From an uncultured Pseudomonadota bacterium (GTDB lineage: Bacteria; Pseudomonadota; Alphaproteobacteria; Rs-D84), in assembly GCA_900320405.1 (NCBI GenBank), contig OOHM01000002.1, positions 1 to 64,000 on the forward strand: 64,000 nt of DNA. The letters run 5' to 3'. This document shows positions 17,136 through 26,669 of this stretch, piece by piece. The position numbers and the translations under genes were made by a program. Position 1 is the first letter of the stretch, and every line of letters begins with the position of its first letter. The notes below the pieces were generated by a model, which was not told the DNA's origin, made no database searches, and was given only the letters and a program-made list of their open reading frames with translations.

Positions 17136-17786
17136 ATGGCAAATATGTTAGAAAGAAATAAAAAAGTCAAGGCACCCCAGAAGACTTATCAAGAACACGC
17201 CCAAGACGCCCTTTATCGTGAGGTTTGGGAAGATGTTAACAATGAAAAAACTCAACAGTTTTTGAAAAAATATGGTAAATACATTGTTGCCGCGGCATTG
17301 GGTATAATGATTATCGTGACCGCAATTCAAATCGGCGTGCGTGCACACCGCGCGGCAAAAATGGCCACAGCGGAAAACTACGAGGTTGCAATTGAAAATA
17401 CCGATGTAAACGCGTTGGTTGGTATCGCAGAAAACACCGGTGGCGCAACCGCAGATTTGGCTATGTTTAATGCATATGTGTTAAGCAACGATGTCGCAAA
17501 ATTGGATGAATTGGTAAAATCTGGTAATACACGCGAATTTCGCGATTTGGCACGGTTGCATATAATCGGGATTCGTGGTGACGAAATGGACGCAAATGCG
17601 GTCGAAAAATTCTTGGCACCTATGGATACAAAAAGTTCACCGTTCTATTACACGGCGTGTTTAACCATCGCCCAGAAATACATTGCCGATGGCAATCGCG
17701 ATGTGGCAAACAAATGGTTGGATAAAATATTAAACGATAACGATGCGCCGGCGGTCATTCGTTCGGACGCAGAAATGTTAAGGTAA
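17136..17786 (+). CDS. YfgM-like TPR inner-membrane protein
   Basis: A 216-residue protein with a cytoplasmic N-terminus (1-46), one membrane helix (about 47-69, YIVAAALGIMIIVTAIQIG) and a periplasmic TPR-like domain. It matches the YfgM/TPR_21 family, which associates with SecYEG and periplasmic chaperones. ATGGCAAATATG is preceded by CAGGAG. The next gene, 4 bases on, encodes a BamB-like lipoprotein, the same order as yfgM-bamB in other proteobacteria, which supports both assignments. der, which follows in that order in E. coli, is at the start of the window. Confidence 0.85.
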   Translation: MANMLERNKKVKAPQKTYQEHAQDALYREVWEDVNNEKTQQFLKKYGKYIVAAALGIMIIVTAIQIGVRAHRAAKMATAENYEVAIENTDVNALVGIAENTGGATADLAMFNAYVLSNDVAKLDELVKSGNTREFRDLARLHIIGIRGDEMDANAVEKFLAPMDTKSSPFYYTACLTIAQKYIADGNRDVANKWLDKILNDNDAPAVIRSDAEMLR

Positions 17787-17790
17787 TATT

Positions 17791-18522
17791 ATGCGCAGAA
17801 CATCTGTATTCATCTTGTGCACATTGGCATTGGTGGCGTGCGATAAACACGACCCTATTCTGCCGGGCGAACGAAGTGATATATTTGACACGAAAACATT
17901 AAATGTTTTGAATGAACCTGTTGCAAATGTACCGGAAAATGTTGCGACATATGAATCCGCAGATTGCCCCTACACACAAAAGTCTGATAATACTGTTTGG
18001 GACGGGGAACGAAAAATATTTTCAGGATTCGCAACCGGTAATTCTGTTGCCGGCACGCGCATTCCACTGTGTCACGGTAAATATGTATATGCAGGTCTGT
18101 CCACCGGGGAATTGGTCAAGATAAATCCGCGCAATCGCGAAATCGTTTGGATGGCCGACATATATCGCCCAAGTAATATGACCGGTGGCGCGTCGGTATT
18201 GGATATTGTTGCCCCGATTCAAATTCATAACAAATATGTTTATGCCGGCGGTTTGGGTGACGCGTTTTGTAAAATATCGGATGCAACCGGCACAATTGCG
18301 TGGTGTACAAACATAGGTGTTGAAAAAAACTTTATAATCGCCGACACGGTTGCGTATGTGGTTGACACAGAAAAAAATTTGAACGCGATAAGATTAAAGG
18401 ACGGCGCAATTTATTGGCGCAGTCCCGTCAAAAAATCACGCACACCAAAATATGAAAACAAGATTGTTATCGTCGGCACAGAAAAATTCGACGCCGAAAG
18501 CGGAAAAGCAATAAAAAAATAG
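17791..18522 (+). CDS. bamB: BamB-like outer-membrane assembly lipoprotein, shortened
   Basis: BamB is a beta-propeller lipoprotein of the outer-membrane protein assembly machine. Here the 243-residue protein has a signal ending LALVAC (lipidated Cys17) and PQQ-like propeller strands: VYAGLSTGELVKINPRNREIVWMAD, TGGASVLDIVAPIQIHNKYVYAGG and YWRSPVKKS. Typical BamB has eight blades in about 380 residues; this one can hold only about four or five. The stop codon is followed at once by a terminator, so it is a genuinely short gene rather than one cut by a visible frameshift. Assignment rests on blades and on the yfgM neighbour. Confidence 0.75.
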   Translation: MRRTSVFILCTLALVACDKHDPILPGERSDIFDTKTLNVLNEPVANVPENVATYESADCPYTQKSDNTVWDGERKIFSGFATGNSVAGTRIPLCHGKYVYAGLSTGELVKINPRNREIVWMADIYRPSNMTGGASVLDIVAPIQIHNKYVYAGGLGDAFCKISDATGTIAWCTNIGVEKNFIIADTVAYVVDTEKNLNAIRLKDGAIYWRSPVKKSRTPKYENKIVIVGTEKFDAESGKAIKK

Positions 18523-18540
18523 TATGAACATCTTTAAAAA

Positions 18541-18563
18541 ACGGCGCGAATGCGCCGTTTTTA
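18541..18563. terminator. Bidirectional terminator between bamB and infB
   Basis: ACGGCGC-GAAT-GCGCCGT with A-rich flank on one side and T-rich on the other, between two convergent genes. Confidence 0.85.
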
Positions 18564-18582
18564 TTAACAGATTATATCGGCC

Positions 18583-20991
18583 TTATAATTGAGCTTTGAT
18601 TTCTTGAACCTCGTAACATTCTACGCGGTCGCCTTCTTTCAAATCATTATATTTATCAAAACTCATACCGAATTCGACGCCGCCGGAAACTTCTTTAACT
18701 TCGTTCTTTTCGCGACGCAATTCACCGATTTTACCATCGTATATAACCACATTATCACGCAACAGTCTCACAAAGGCGTCTTTACGAATTGTGCCTTCGG
18801 TCATACGGCAACCGGCAACACGAACGCCCTTGCCCACCGTGAACAGTGCGATAACATCAGCATACCCGATAAAGTTTTCTTTCTTTTCCGGCGCCAATTT
18901 ACCCGACAGAATTTCTTTGATTTCATCGGTGATACGGTACACGACGCTGTGATAACGAATATCAACATGCGCCGCACGCGCCATATCACGAACCGCAGAA
19001 TCGGCACGAACATTAAACGCGATAATCACCGCACCGGATGCAATTGCCAAACGCACATCGCCTTCGGTTATTTGACCAACGCCCGCAGATAATATTTCAA
19101 CCCCGACTTTATCGGTTTTTATTCCGCGCAACATATCGGTTATGGCCTCGACACTGCCTTGAACATCGGCGCGCAAAACAATCGGCAAAGTTAATTTCTT
19201 ATCATCCGATGTTTGACGCGCAAATAATTCTTCCAGTGATGAACGCTTTACCGCATTCGCCTTGTCGCGTGCCCGTTGTGTGCGCCACGCAGCAACTTCG
19301 CGGCATTGCGCTTCGGTTTCCATAACATTCAATTGATCACCCGCCGATGGCACAGAATCCAATCCCAACACCATAACGGGTTGTGCCGGCTTTACCATTT
19401 TGACGCGTTCGCCGTTTGACATAATCAAACCACGCACGCGCCCGAATGTTTCGCCAACAACGAACACATCACCAATTTTTAATGTGCCCTGGCGAATAAT
19501 AACGGTGGCAACCGCGCCCAGGCCGCGTTCCATTTTCGCCTCGACCACGGTGGCAATTGCCGGCATATCTGGGTCTGCACGCAAATCCATCATTTCGGCC
19601 TGTAGTAAAATGGCTTCTTCCAATTTATCCAGACCGATTTTTTGTTTTGCAGATATTTCTACACATTGCACATCGCCACCCATTTCTTCAACCTGGACTT
19701 CTTGTTGCAACAAATCTGTTTTAACACGTTGTGGGTTGGCTTCGGGTAAATCAATTTTATTGATTGCAACGATAAATGGAACCTTGGCCGCACGGATATG
19801 ATTTATGGCTTCGATAGTTTGTGGCATAATAGAATCATTTGCCGCAACAACCAAAACAACTATATCCGCCATTTGCGCACCGCGTGCACGCATCGCCGTA
19901 AATGTTTCGTGACCCGGCGTGTCCAAGAAAGTGATAACCGCACCAGATTTTGTTTTAACCTCGTACGAAGAAATATGCTGGGTTATACCACCGGCCTCGC
20001 CTGCGACAACATTCGCATTACGAAACGCATCCAGCAATGATGTTTTACCATGATCAACATGTCCAACAACGGTCACAATCGGTGCACGCGGTTTCAAATT
20101 TTCCGGATTTGGTGCGCGTTCGATTTGGTCTGCATATGGTTTAACCTCTACCCGTTTGACGGTTGCACCAAATTCACCGGCGATAATTTCCGCCGTATCG
20201 GCATCAATAGATTGATTTTGGGAAACCATCATCCCCATTTCCATCAATTTTTTGATAACATTTCCAACCTTTTCCGCCATCGCGGCCGCCAAGTCTTTGA
20301 CAACGATTGTATCGCCCAATGTGACCTCGTGCGAAACCTTTTGCGGGGCATTAAACATTGCACGCGCCTTTTCGCGGAAACGTTTTAACGACGCTTCGGA
20401 CCGGCGACGGTTTGCGCCACGAATTCCAATTGAATCTTCATCGTCATCATCGCCCATAACAATATCGTGCAACGATATTTTGCCGGTTTTCGTAAATTCT
20501 TTCTTGCCACCACCAAATTTAGAATTGCGTCGCGAATTCATCGGTGAATCTTCACCATCATCAATATCATTGCGACGCGATTGAGATTTTTTGAAAGATT
20601 GATTTTGACGCGGGGTCGCAACATCTGGCATAACTTCGGGTTCTTCTTCAACCGCTGTGGCGGCATTTTCACGCGCGGCCAATTGTTCTTTGACCTGCTC
20701 ATATTCTTTGTTTTCGCGGGCAATCTCGGCTTCACGTGCGGCACGCGCAGCGGCCTCTTCGGCTTCGCGCTTTTTGCGTTCTTCTTCACGGGCGTGCGCG
20801 GCCTCTAACACGGCACGCAATTTTTCATCCGCCGGATTATTACGCGGTTGAACCGGTGCAACAGGTTCTTCGCGTAATTCGTTGCTGCCGGGGGCAACAA
20901 CACGACGGCGGCGTTCAACAAAAACGGAATCACCTTTTTTGCTTTGCACCGCGCCCAGTGTCACAGATTTTCCCAGTGTCAGTGTTGCCAT
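18583..20991 (-). CDS. infB: Translation initiation factor IF-2
   Basis: IF-2 is the GTPase that brings initiator tRNA to the ribosome. The 802-residue protein has a charged, low-complexity N-terminal region (1-220) with an Ala/Glu/Arg-rich helix. After an IF2_N segment (about 222-275), the G domain has GHVDHGKT (310-317), DTPGH (358-362) and NKID (412-415). Domains II-IV follow, ending in the initiator tRNA-binding part near GVEFGMSFDKYNDLKEGDRVECYE. AAAGG precedes the ATG. It lies 35 bases downstream of nusA on the same strand. The ylxR gene usually found between them is absent. Confidence 0.97.
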   Translation of the reverse strand: MATLTLGKSVTLGAVQSKKGDSVFVERRRRVVAPGSNELREEPVAPVQPRNNPADEKLRAVLEAAHAREEERKKREAEEAAARAAREAEIARENKEYEQVKEQLAARENAATAVEEEPEVMPDVATPRQNQSFKKSQSRRNDIDDGEDSPMNSRRNSKFGGGKKEFTKTGKISLHDIVMGDDDDEDSIGIRGANRRRSEASLKRFREKARAMFNAPQKVSHEVTLGDTIVVKDLAAAMAEKVGNVIKKLMEMGMMVSQNQSIDADTAEIIAGEFGATVKRVEVKPYADQIERAPNPENLKPRAPIVTVVGHVDHGKTSLLDAFRNANVVAGEAGGITQHISSYEVKTKSGAVITFLDTPGHETFTAMRARGAQMADIVVLVVAANDSIMPQTIEAINHIRAAKVPFIVAINKIDLPEANPQRVKTDLLQQEVQVEEMGGDVQCVEISAKQKIGLDKLEEAILLQAEMMDLRADPDMPAIATVVEAKMERGLGAVATVIIRQGTLKIGDVFVVGETFGRVRGLIMSNGERVKMVKPAQPVMVLGLDSVPSAGDQLNVMETEAQCREVAAWRTQRARDKANAVKRSSLEELFARQTSDDKKLTLPIVLRADVQGSVEAITDMLRGIKTDKVGVEILSAGVGQITEGDVRLAIASGAVIIAFNVRADSAVRDMARAAHVDIRYHSVVYRITDEIKEILSGKLAPEKKENFIGYADVIALFTVGKGVRVAGCRMTEGTIRKDAFVRLLRDNVVIYDGKIGELRREKNEVKEVSGGVEFGMSFDKYNDLKEGDRVECYEVQEIKAQL

Positions 20992-21026
20992 ATTACAACC
21001 TTTGTTTTTTTGTTTTATTTAATATT

Positions 21027-22568
21027 TTATTCTTCTTCCGATTGGGTGATACCAAACGCAATTTCACGCGCCTTCATAATTACACGACCCGCCAAGCGCG
21101 CACTCATTGTTTCTTCGCCCAATATTTCGACCAATTCATCCGATGCCAAATCCGCCAAATCAGACAAAGTTTTTATGCCCGCCGCACCCAATTTCATAAT
21201 GATTGGGCGTTTGATAAAATCAAATTTCAACAGGTCATCCGTCATTCCCAATTTGTGGCCTTCGTCAAAGTAATCTTTTTCAACTTTTTCAAGATATGCC
21301 CTTGCACGATTTTGTAATTCCACCGCCAATTCCGTATTGAAACCTTCAATAGATTCCAATTCTTTCAATTCAACAAATGCAATTTCTTCAATTGTACGGA
21401 ATCCTTCGGATACCAACAAATGGGCAATCATTTCATCAACATCCAAACCGCGTATAAACAATTCGGTCTTTTCTTTGACTTCTTTGGCACGGCGTTCCTG
21501 TTCTTCGGCTTCGTTCACGACATCAATGTTCCAACCCGTCAATTGAGATGCCAGGCGAACATTTTGACCGCGACGGCCAATCGCCAAAGATTGTTGGTCT
21601 TCGTTCACAACAACGACGGCACTGCGTGTGTCTTCGTCGACGATGATTTTTGCGACCTTGGCCGGTTGCATTGCATTGACGATAAATACCGCCGGATCTT
21701 CGGAATACAAAATAACATCGATTTTTTCGCCGTGGCATTCGTTGATAACCGGCTGAATACGCGTACCCTTGATACCGACGGTCATACCAACCGCATCAAT
21801 AGACGGGTCCGCCGTTTCCACCGCAATCTTGGCGTGTGAACCCGGTGCACGCGACACAGATTTAATTTTAATAATACCTTCGTAAATTTCTGGAACTTCT
21901 TGGACAAACAATTTTTCCATAAATAACGGGTGTGTACGGGTCAAGAAAATTTGCGGACCCGAATTAGAACGCGCAACATCCATAATCAATGCACGCACAC
22001 GATCACCAACCGCCAAACGTTCACCCGGAATCAATTCAGTGTTTTTAATATAACCTTCGGCCTTGCCGTTGATATCAACAAAGACATTACCAAATTCAAT
22101 GCGTTTAACAACACCATTAACAATATCGCCAATGCTGTCTTTGAATTCTTCGTATTGACGACCTTTTTCGGCATCACGCACACGCGCGGTCATAATCTGA
22201 CGCGCGGTTTGAAACGCCATACGACCAAATTCGGGTTCCGGCAAAGAATCTTCGACAACATCGCCAACCGACGGATTTTTAGAATATTTTTTTGCCTGGG
22301 CCACGGTCAACATTGTTGACGGGTTGTATTCTTCGCCCGCAGATTCCGGCGATTCAATAACATCGAACAACCGCTTAACATAAATTGCACCGTTTTTACG
22401 GTCAATATTTGCAACAATGTTGAATTCTTCGCCATATTTGTGTTTCGCAATTTTTGCAATTGCGGCCTCCAATGAATCAAAAACCGTTTCACGGTCAATC
22501 TGTTTTTCGGCGGCCAACGATTCAATGGCCAACAACAAATCCTGACGCGGCATAGAAACAAAAGACAT
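21027..22568 (-). CDS. nusA: Transcription termination/antitermination factor NusA
   Basis: NusA binds RNA polymerase and controls pausing, termination and antitermination. The 513-residue protein has the NusA N-terminal domain (1-130), an S1 domain (about 135-200, GDIVNGVVKRIEFGNVFVDI), two KH domains (for example SVSRAPGSHAKIAVE and GRRGQNVRLASQLTGW) and acidic helix-hairpin-helix repeats towards the C-terminus (about 370-500). AAGGGAG precedes the ATG. The upstream rimP normally found in this operon is missing; instead there is a dedicated promoter and a structured leader of about 95 bases. Confidence 0.97.
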   Translation of the reverse strand: MSFVSMPRQDLLLAIESLAAEKQIDRETVFDSLEAAIAKIAKHKYGEEFNIVANIDRKNGAIYVKRLFDVIESPESAGEEYNPSTMLTVAQAKKYSKNPSVGDVVEDSLPEPEFGRMAFQTARQIMTARVRDAEKGRQYEEFKDSIGDIVNGVVKRIEFGNVFVDINGKAEGYIKNTELIPGERLAVGDRVRALIMDVARSNSGPQIFLTRTHPLFMEKLFVQEVPEIYEGIIKIKSVSRAPGSHAKIAVETADPSIDAVGMTVGIKGTRIQPVINECHGEKIDVILYSEDPAVFIVNAMQPAKVAKIIVDEDTRSAVVVVNEDQQSLAIGRRGQNVRLASQLTGWNIDVVNEAEEQERRAKEVKEKTELFIRGLDVDEMIAHLLVSEGFRTIEEIAFVELKELESIEGFNTELAVELQNRARAYLEKVEKDYFDEGHKLGMTDDLLKFDFIKRPIIMKLGAAGIKTLSDLADLASDELVEILGEETMSARLAGRVIMKAREIAFGITQSEEE

Positions 22569-22613
22569 TTGCGTTTTCTCCCTTGGTATTTGGTTTTTCG
22601 TCTTGTTTATCTA

Positions 22614-22642
22614 TAAGGGCGGGGTTTCTCGCCCCGCCCTTA
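22614..22642 (-). other. Strong hairpin in nusA leader
   Basis: TAAGGGCGGGG and CCCCGCCCTTA form a perfect 11-bp stem with a 7-base loop, about 45 bases before the nusA start and downstream of its promoter. No T run follows on the nusA strand, so it is not a standard terminator. It could be an RNA stability element or a protein-binding site. Confidence 0.7.
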
Positions 22643-22667
22643 AAATTTATCTTTTAAGAACACGGTG

Positions 22668-22696
22668 ATTATAACACCGAATCGGTTAAAAGCAAC
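22668..22696 (-). promoter_or_regulatory. nusA promoter
   Basis: TTGCTT (22691-22696) and TATAAT (22668-22673) with a 17-base spacer, minus strand. Predicted start near 22661. Confidence 0.7.
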
Positions 22697-22725
22697 TGTT
22701 TTTTGCATATTTTATTAAATATATT

Positions 22726-22753
22726 TGACGGTGGTTATTTTGGGCTCTATACT
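22726..22753 (+). promoter_or_regulatory. lptF promoter
   Basis: TTGACG and TATACT with a 16-base spacer. The -10 box ends 9 bases before the lptF ATG; AAGGA lies in between and might not be transcribed in full. Confidence 0.75.
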
Positions 22754-22762
22754 AAGGAATAA

Positions 22763-23821
22763 ATGAAAACCATAGATAAGTATTTTACAAGACAGTTGGT
22801 CGGTATTTTCGTGATGCTGTTGTTGATTTTAACTGGACTGGCATGGATGGTCCAGATTATGTCTATGATGAAATTCCTGATGAATTATGGCGTCAAACTT
22901 ACCAACTTTCTGGGGTTGACCGTTATGATGGTCCCATTTATCGTTTCAATTATTGTGCCATTCGTCACATTTATTGCGGTTTTGTTTGTTTATAACAAAA
23001 TGATTGGTGATAACGAAGTTGTGGTTATCACGGCGTCGGGAACATCACCGGCGCGCATCGCGCGGCCTGCGATTGTGTTGGCGGGTATTTTAACAATTGC
23101 GCACTTAATATTAAATACTTGGATTGTTCCTGCAACCCAGGCAAAGTTTTACGACACCCAATGGAATTTGCGATATGGTTTGGCGCATCTTAAACTGCAA
23201 GAATCCGCGTTTACCGAAATGTCGCACGGTTTGGTCGTATATGTAGACAAGGTTTCCGGTCACGATTTAAGCCAAGTTATGTTGTCAGACACGCGCAGTG
23301 ATAATTCGCAAATGACGATTTTTGCGCGCACCGGTAAATTGGTCACAACGATACGGGGGCTGTCCATTGTTATGACCGATGGTTCATTACAGGCCACCGG
23401 GAATGGCAATGTAATCGGCACATTTGAAAATTTTGATATGGATTTAAGTGTCGCAGAAAAAAGTGGCGGTTCCACATTCAAGGCACGGCGTATGTCAACA
23501 ACCGAACTGATTAAATCTATGTCCCAAGATATGACACCAAAACAATACAAAACCGTTATGTCAGAATTATGCAATCGTATTTTGGGTCCGTTGATGAACC
23601 TAGTATTGGCATTGTTGTGCGTGACGATATTGTTACGGTCTTCTTTATTGCGCCGGCGAACAAGTTTTGCACCCGCCATTGCGGTTTTAGCAATGTCCGT
23701 TGTTATGGCGTCGTTTATGTCTTTGTCCAGTATGTTGGATAATGGCACACACTTTATGTTGTTGGCGTTGGGACAATTCGTTTTATTGGGCATAATAACC
23801 ATAGTGTTGGTAAAAAAATGA
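22763..23821 (+). CDS. lptF: LPS export permease LptF (YjgP/YjgQ family)
   Basis: A 352-residue inner-membrane permease of the LPS transporter. It has three transmembrane helices in the N-terminal third, a periplasmic beta-jellyroll (about 130-250, with GLVVYVDKVSGHDLSQVML and ARTGKLVTTIRGLSIVMTDG), and three more helices at the C-terminus, the LptF/LptG layout. The FTEMSHGLVVYV pattern is more like LptF, while its place directly before lptD is where LptG often sits. Only one such gene is here; its partner must be elsewhere. The stop overlaps the lptD start in ATGA. Confidence 0.88.
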   Translation: MKTIDKYFTRQLVGIFVMLLLILTGLAWMVQIMSMMKFLMNYGVKLTNFLGLTVMMVPFIVSIIVPFVTFIAVLFVYNKMIGDNEVVVITASGTSPARIARPAIVLAGILTIAHLILNTWIVPATQAKFYDTQWNLRYGLAHLKLQESAFTEMSHGLVVYVDKVSGHDLSQVMLSDTRSDNSQMTIFARTGKLVTTIRGLSIVMTDGSLQATGNGNVIGTFENFDMDLSVAEKSGGSTFKARRMSTTELIKSMSQDMTPKQYKTVMSELCNRILGPLMNLVLALLCVTILLRSSLLRRRTSFAPAIAVLAMSVVMASFMSLSSMLDNGTHFMLLALGQFVLLGIITIVLVKK

Positions 23822-25833
23822 GGAAATTTTACTTCGCATTTTTAATGGGGGTATTGTCGTCACCGGCGGTTGCCGGAATTTCGGTTGATTTGAATGAACC
23901 AACACTTATCAAGGCGGAAAAGATTGAATACGACCTTAAATCCGAAACAATCAAGACAACCGGCAAAACAGAGATATCCAATAAATCCGGTCAAAAGATG
24001 ACTTTGATGGATTCTTATCTGACAAAGAACGGTAAAGATTTATCGGGCAATGATATTGAAATATGGTTGGGCAACCATGTGTATTTGGAATCCGATGATA
24101 TTACCCGTGACGGCGATATAACCATCGCACGGGACGCAACATTCACTGCGTGTAAAAATTGCGACAGTTATGGCGAAGCGTGGGAAATAACATCTAAAAA
24201 GGTCAAACATAACCTGGATTCGCGTATGTTGGCATTTTATAATATGGTTTTCTGGGCGTATGATTTTCCAATTCTGTGGTTGCCTTATTTTGATATGCCG
24301 GACCCGGGTGTAAAGCATAAAACGGGTTTTTTAACCCCGAATCTGGAATCCACCAACAAGATGGGGACACAAATAAATATTCCGTTCTATGTTTATATGT
24401 CTGATACGCACGATGCGACCATGACTGTGTCATATTTGACCAAGGAAAACCCATTATTTCAATTGGAACATCGTCTGAACGCGCCACATTCAGAATTCCG
24501 CACACGCGGTTCTTTTACCCACAATCGCGAAGGTGAAAATCGTTGGCATATATTTAACGATGATATTATTGAATTGGGTGAAAACGCCCGCGCAACTATT
24601 TTCTTGGAACGCGCATCCGATAAAACATATTTGCAGAAGTACGGATTTTACAGCGAACAACCGTATTTGGATTCAGGGGGTAAAGTAGAATTGTTCGGAC
24701 AATCGGGATATGTCATTGCCGATGCGCATATATTCCAAGAATTGCGTCAATCCAGTCGCAAATATTCTGTGCCAAACGGTAATATTTTACCAAATATCCG
24801 TGGTGTATATCAAACCGCGCCGATGTTTGCCGCAACATATGCAACATTTATGGGTGATATTCTGGGGATATCGGGTGATGGGGTTTTAACACAACGCGTA
24901 ATTGGTGAAGCGCGCGTGACATCGCCTTGGACAATTTGGGGCGGAAACCGTTTGACCGCAAGTGTCGCAACGCGATATGATATATACAATTTTCACAATG
25001 CCGAAATGATTGATAACGAGATATATTCCGGTATTAAAAATCGGTTCTTGCCCAATGGATATGTTGAATGGGGATTACCGTTATTCCGTCCATCAACAAC
25101 ATGGACCCAGGTTATAGAACCACGCGCCAGATTAACAATTATGCGGCACACAGACAAAAGTCAATTTGCCGCGAACAATGATTCTGTGGGTGCGTTGTTA
25201 TCGGATGCGACACTGTTTTCCAACAATCGGTTTTCGGGTCTGGATTTATGGGAAAACGGGACATTTGCAGATTATGGTGTGCGATGGTCTGCGTTTAATG
25301 CGAATGGGAAAACGGTTGAGGCATTTGTTGGTCAAACATACGATTTTACCAAACGCGAAGATACCGATCCAAACAGTGGTTTCCGTAACGGCCAATCCGA
25401 TTATGTCGCGCGTGTTGGGTACAACAATATGGAATGGTTGAACATATACACCCGGTTTCGTCTGGCACAAGAAAATTTGGCGTTGCGGCACACAGAAACA
25501 AACTTTGTTTTGGGAACGCCACGAAACTTTATCAACATTGGACATATTTGGTCACGACAATTCTATGATGTCCAAACCCAGGCAGGCACAATTCACGAAT
25601 TCGCAGGCGGAATCGGTATTCAAATTACAGACCGTTGGTCGTTGCGTTGGAATGCAATCTATAATGCAACAAACGAAATGTTCCAACAACACAATGGGGC
25701 GTTGTATTACGAACATCCGTGTTATTACCTAAGTTTTGGATACCGGCGTGATAACGCGGTCAAAGAAGACTATCGCGGAACAACAACTTTCCAATTCAGA
25801 TTTGGAATCAGTGTTGACGGCAAACATTATTAA
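23818..25833 (+). CDS. lptD: LPS-assembly outer-membrane protein LptD
   Basis: LptD inserts LPS into the outer leaflet. The 671-residue protein has a signal peptide (MRKFYFAFLMGVLSSPAVAG), an OstA/LptA-like jellyroll (about 25-130, IKAEKIEYDLKSETIKTTGKT) and a C-terminal beta-barrel domain starting with LWLPYFDMPDPGVKHKTGFL. Cysteine pairs occur in FTACKNCDSYGE and near HPCYYLSFGYRRDN at the barrel end, consistent with the inter-domain disulphides of LptD. It is shorter than the E. coli protein (about 780 residues), as in other alphaproteobacteria. It overlaps lptF by 4 bases, and a SurA-like chaperone gene follows 14 bases later. Confidence 0.95.
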   Translation: MRKFYFAFLMGVLSSPAVAGISVDLNEPTLIKAEKIEYDLKSETIKTTGKTEISNKSGQKMTLMDSYLTKNGKDLSGNDIEIWLGNHVYLESDDITRDGDITIARDATFTACKNCDSYGEAWEITSKKVKHNLDSRMLAFYNMVFWAYDFPILWLPYFDMPDPGVKHKTGFLTPNLESTNKMGTQINIPFYVYMSDTHDATMTVSYLTKENPLFQLEHRLNAPHSEFRTRGSFTHNREGENRWHIFNDDIIELGENARATIFLERASDKTYLQKYGFYSEQPYLDSGGKVELFGQSGYVIADAHIFQELRQSSRKYSVPNGNILPNIRGVYQTAPMFAATYATFMGDILGISGDGVLTQRVIGEARVTSPWTIWGGNRLTASVATRYDIYNFHNAEMIDNEIYSGIKNRFLPNGYVEWGLPLFRPSTTWTQVIEPRARLTIMRHTDKSQFAANNDSVGALLSDATLFSNNRFSGLDLWENGTFADYGVRWSAFNANGKTVEAFVGQTYDFTKREDTDPNSGFRNGQSDYVARVGYNNMEWLNIYTRFRLAQENLALRHTETNFVLGTPRNFINIGHIWSRQFYDVQTQAGTIHEFAGGIGIQITDRWSLRWNAIYNATNEMFQQHNGALYYEHPCYYLSFGYRRDNAVKEDYRGTTTFQFRFGISVDGKHY

Positions 25834-25847
25834 AAGGAAGGAAAAAT

Positions 25848-26669
25848 ATGAGAAAAGCGTTTTTAATTACGATTATTTTATCTTTGTGTGGTGTGGCAAA
25901 CGCCGCAACCGTTGTTGCAAATGTTGACGGCAAACCGATTACAGATACCGATATAACCGCACGAACAAAACTTATGGCGCGACAGGGCAAGACATCTACT
26001 GACAATCGTCGTGTCGCGTTGCAAAATATTATAGATGACAGTGTAAAATTAAAATACGCCGCCAATTTTGGTGTCAAACCAACCGAAAAAGACGCAGATG
26101 CAGAATTAAAGAAAATGAATCTTGGCGATTTATCTGCATCCGAACGCGAAATGGCACGGTCCGCAATCCAGGCAGAAATGGCGTGGCAGGTTATTGTCGC
26201 CCGCACAATTGTTCCAACCGTTGATATTTCGCGCGAAGATATCGCATCTGAACGCGCATCATTGGAACGCGAACACGGTTTGCCTTTGGAAATGACACTG
26301 GTGCGTTTGGTTGATGTGCCGGATGAAGTCGCATCTAAACTGACCAAGCCTAAAAATTGTGATGATGCGATTGATATGGCGGAAATGTTGGGGGGTGCAC
26401 CACAAAAATTCACTGCAATGCAATACGAATTGTCGCCCGATGTGCGCGAACAAATTGCGGGGCTGCCGATACTTACCTGGTCACGGCCATCAAACGGTTC
26501 TGTGTTCTTGGTTTGCAAATCTGCCAAGACGGCCGAATACGGAAAATTAGACGACATAATTAAACAAAATGCGGTGTATAAACAATCTATGTTTATTGCC
26601 GACCAACAATTAAAACAACTGCGCCGGCGTGCAGTTGTCATTATAAACGATGACCGGTATAAACTATGA
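25848..26669 (+). CDS. surA: SurA-like periplasmic chaperone with degenerate PPIase part
   Basis: A 273-residue exported protein (signal MRKAFLITIILSLCGVANA). Residues about 22-130 match the SurA N-terminal chaperone domain: VVANVDGKPITDTDITAR followed by helices with NIIDDSVKLKYAANFGV. The C-terminal half has remnants of a parvulin domain (LSPDVREQIAGLPILTW) but not the usual GGDLGW-type motif, so isomerase activity is doubtful. SurA escorts LptD and other barrels, so its position right after lptD is expected. AAAGGAAGG precedes the ATG. The stop overlaps the rlmN start by 4 bases. Confidence 0.82.
   Translation: MRKAFLITIILSLCGVANAATVVANVDGKPITDTDITARTKLMARQGKTSTDNRRVALQNIIDDSVKLKYAANFGVKPTEKDADAELKKMNLGDLSASEREMARSAIQAEMAWQVIVARTIVPTVDISREDIASERASLEREHGLPLEMTLVRLVDVPDEVASKLTKPKNCDDAIDMAEMLGGAPQKFTAMQYELSPDVREQIAGLPILTWSRPSNGSVFLVCKSAKTAEYGKLDDIIKQNAVYKQSMFIADQQLKQLRRRAVVIINDDRYKL

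Noticed and set aside
25808-26641. A 277-codon frame on the minus strand, antisense to surA
   Set aside because: It lies wholly opposite a gene with a signal peptide, SurA motifs and overlapping operon neighbours, has no ribosome binding site, and reads as low-complexity Ser/Arg/Ile. It is a codon-bias shadow.
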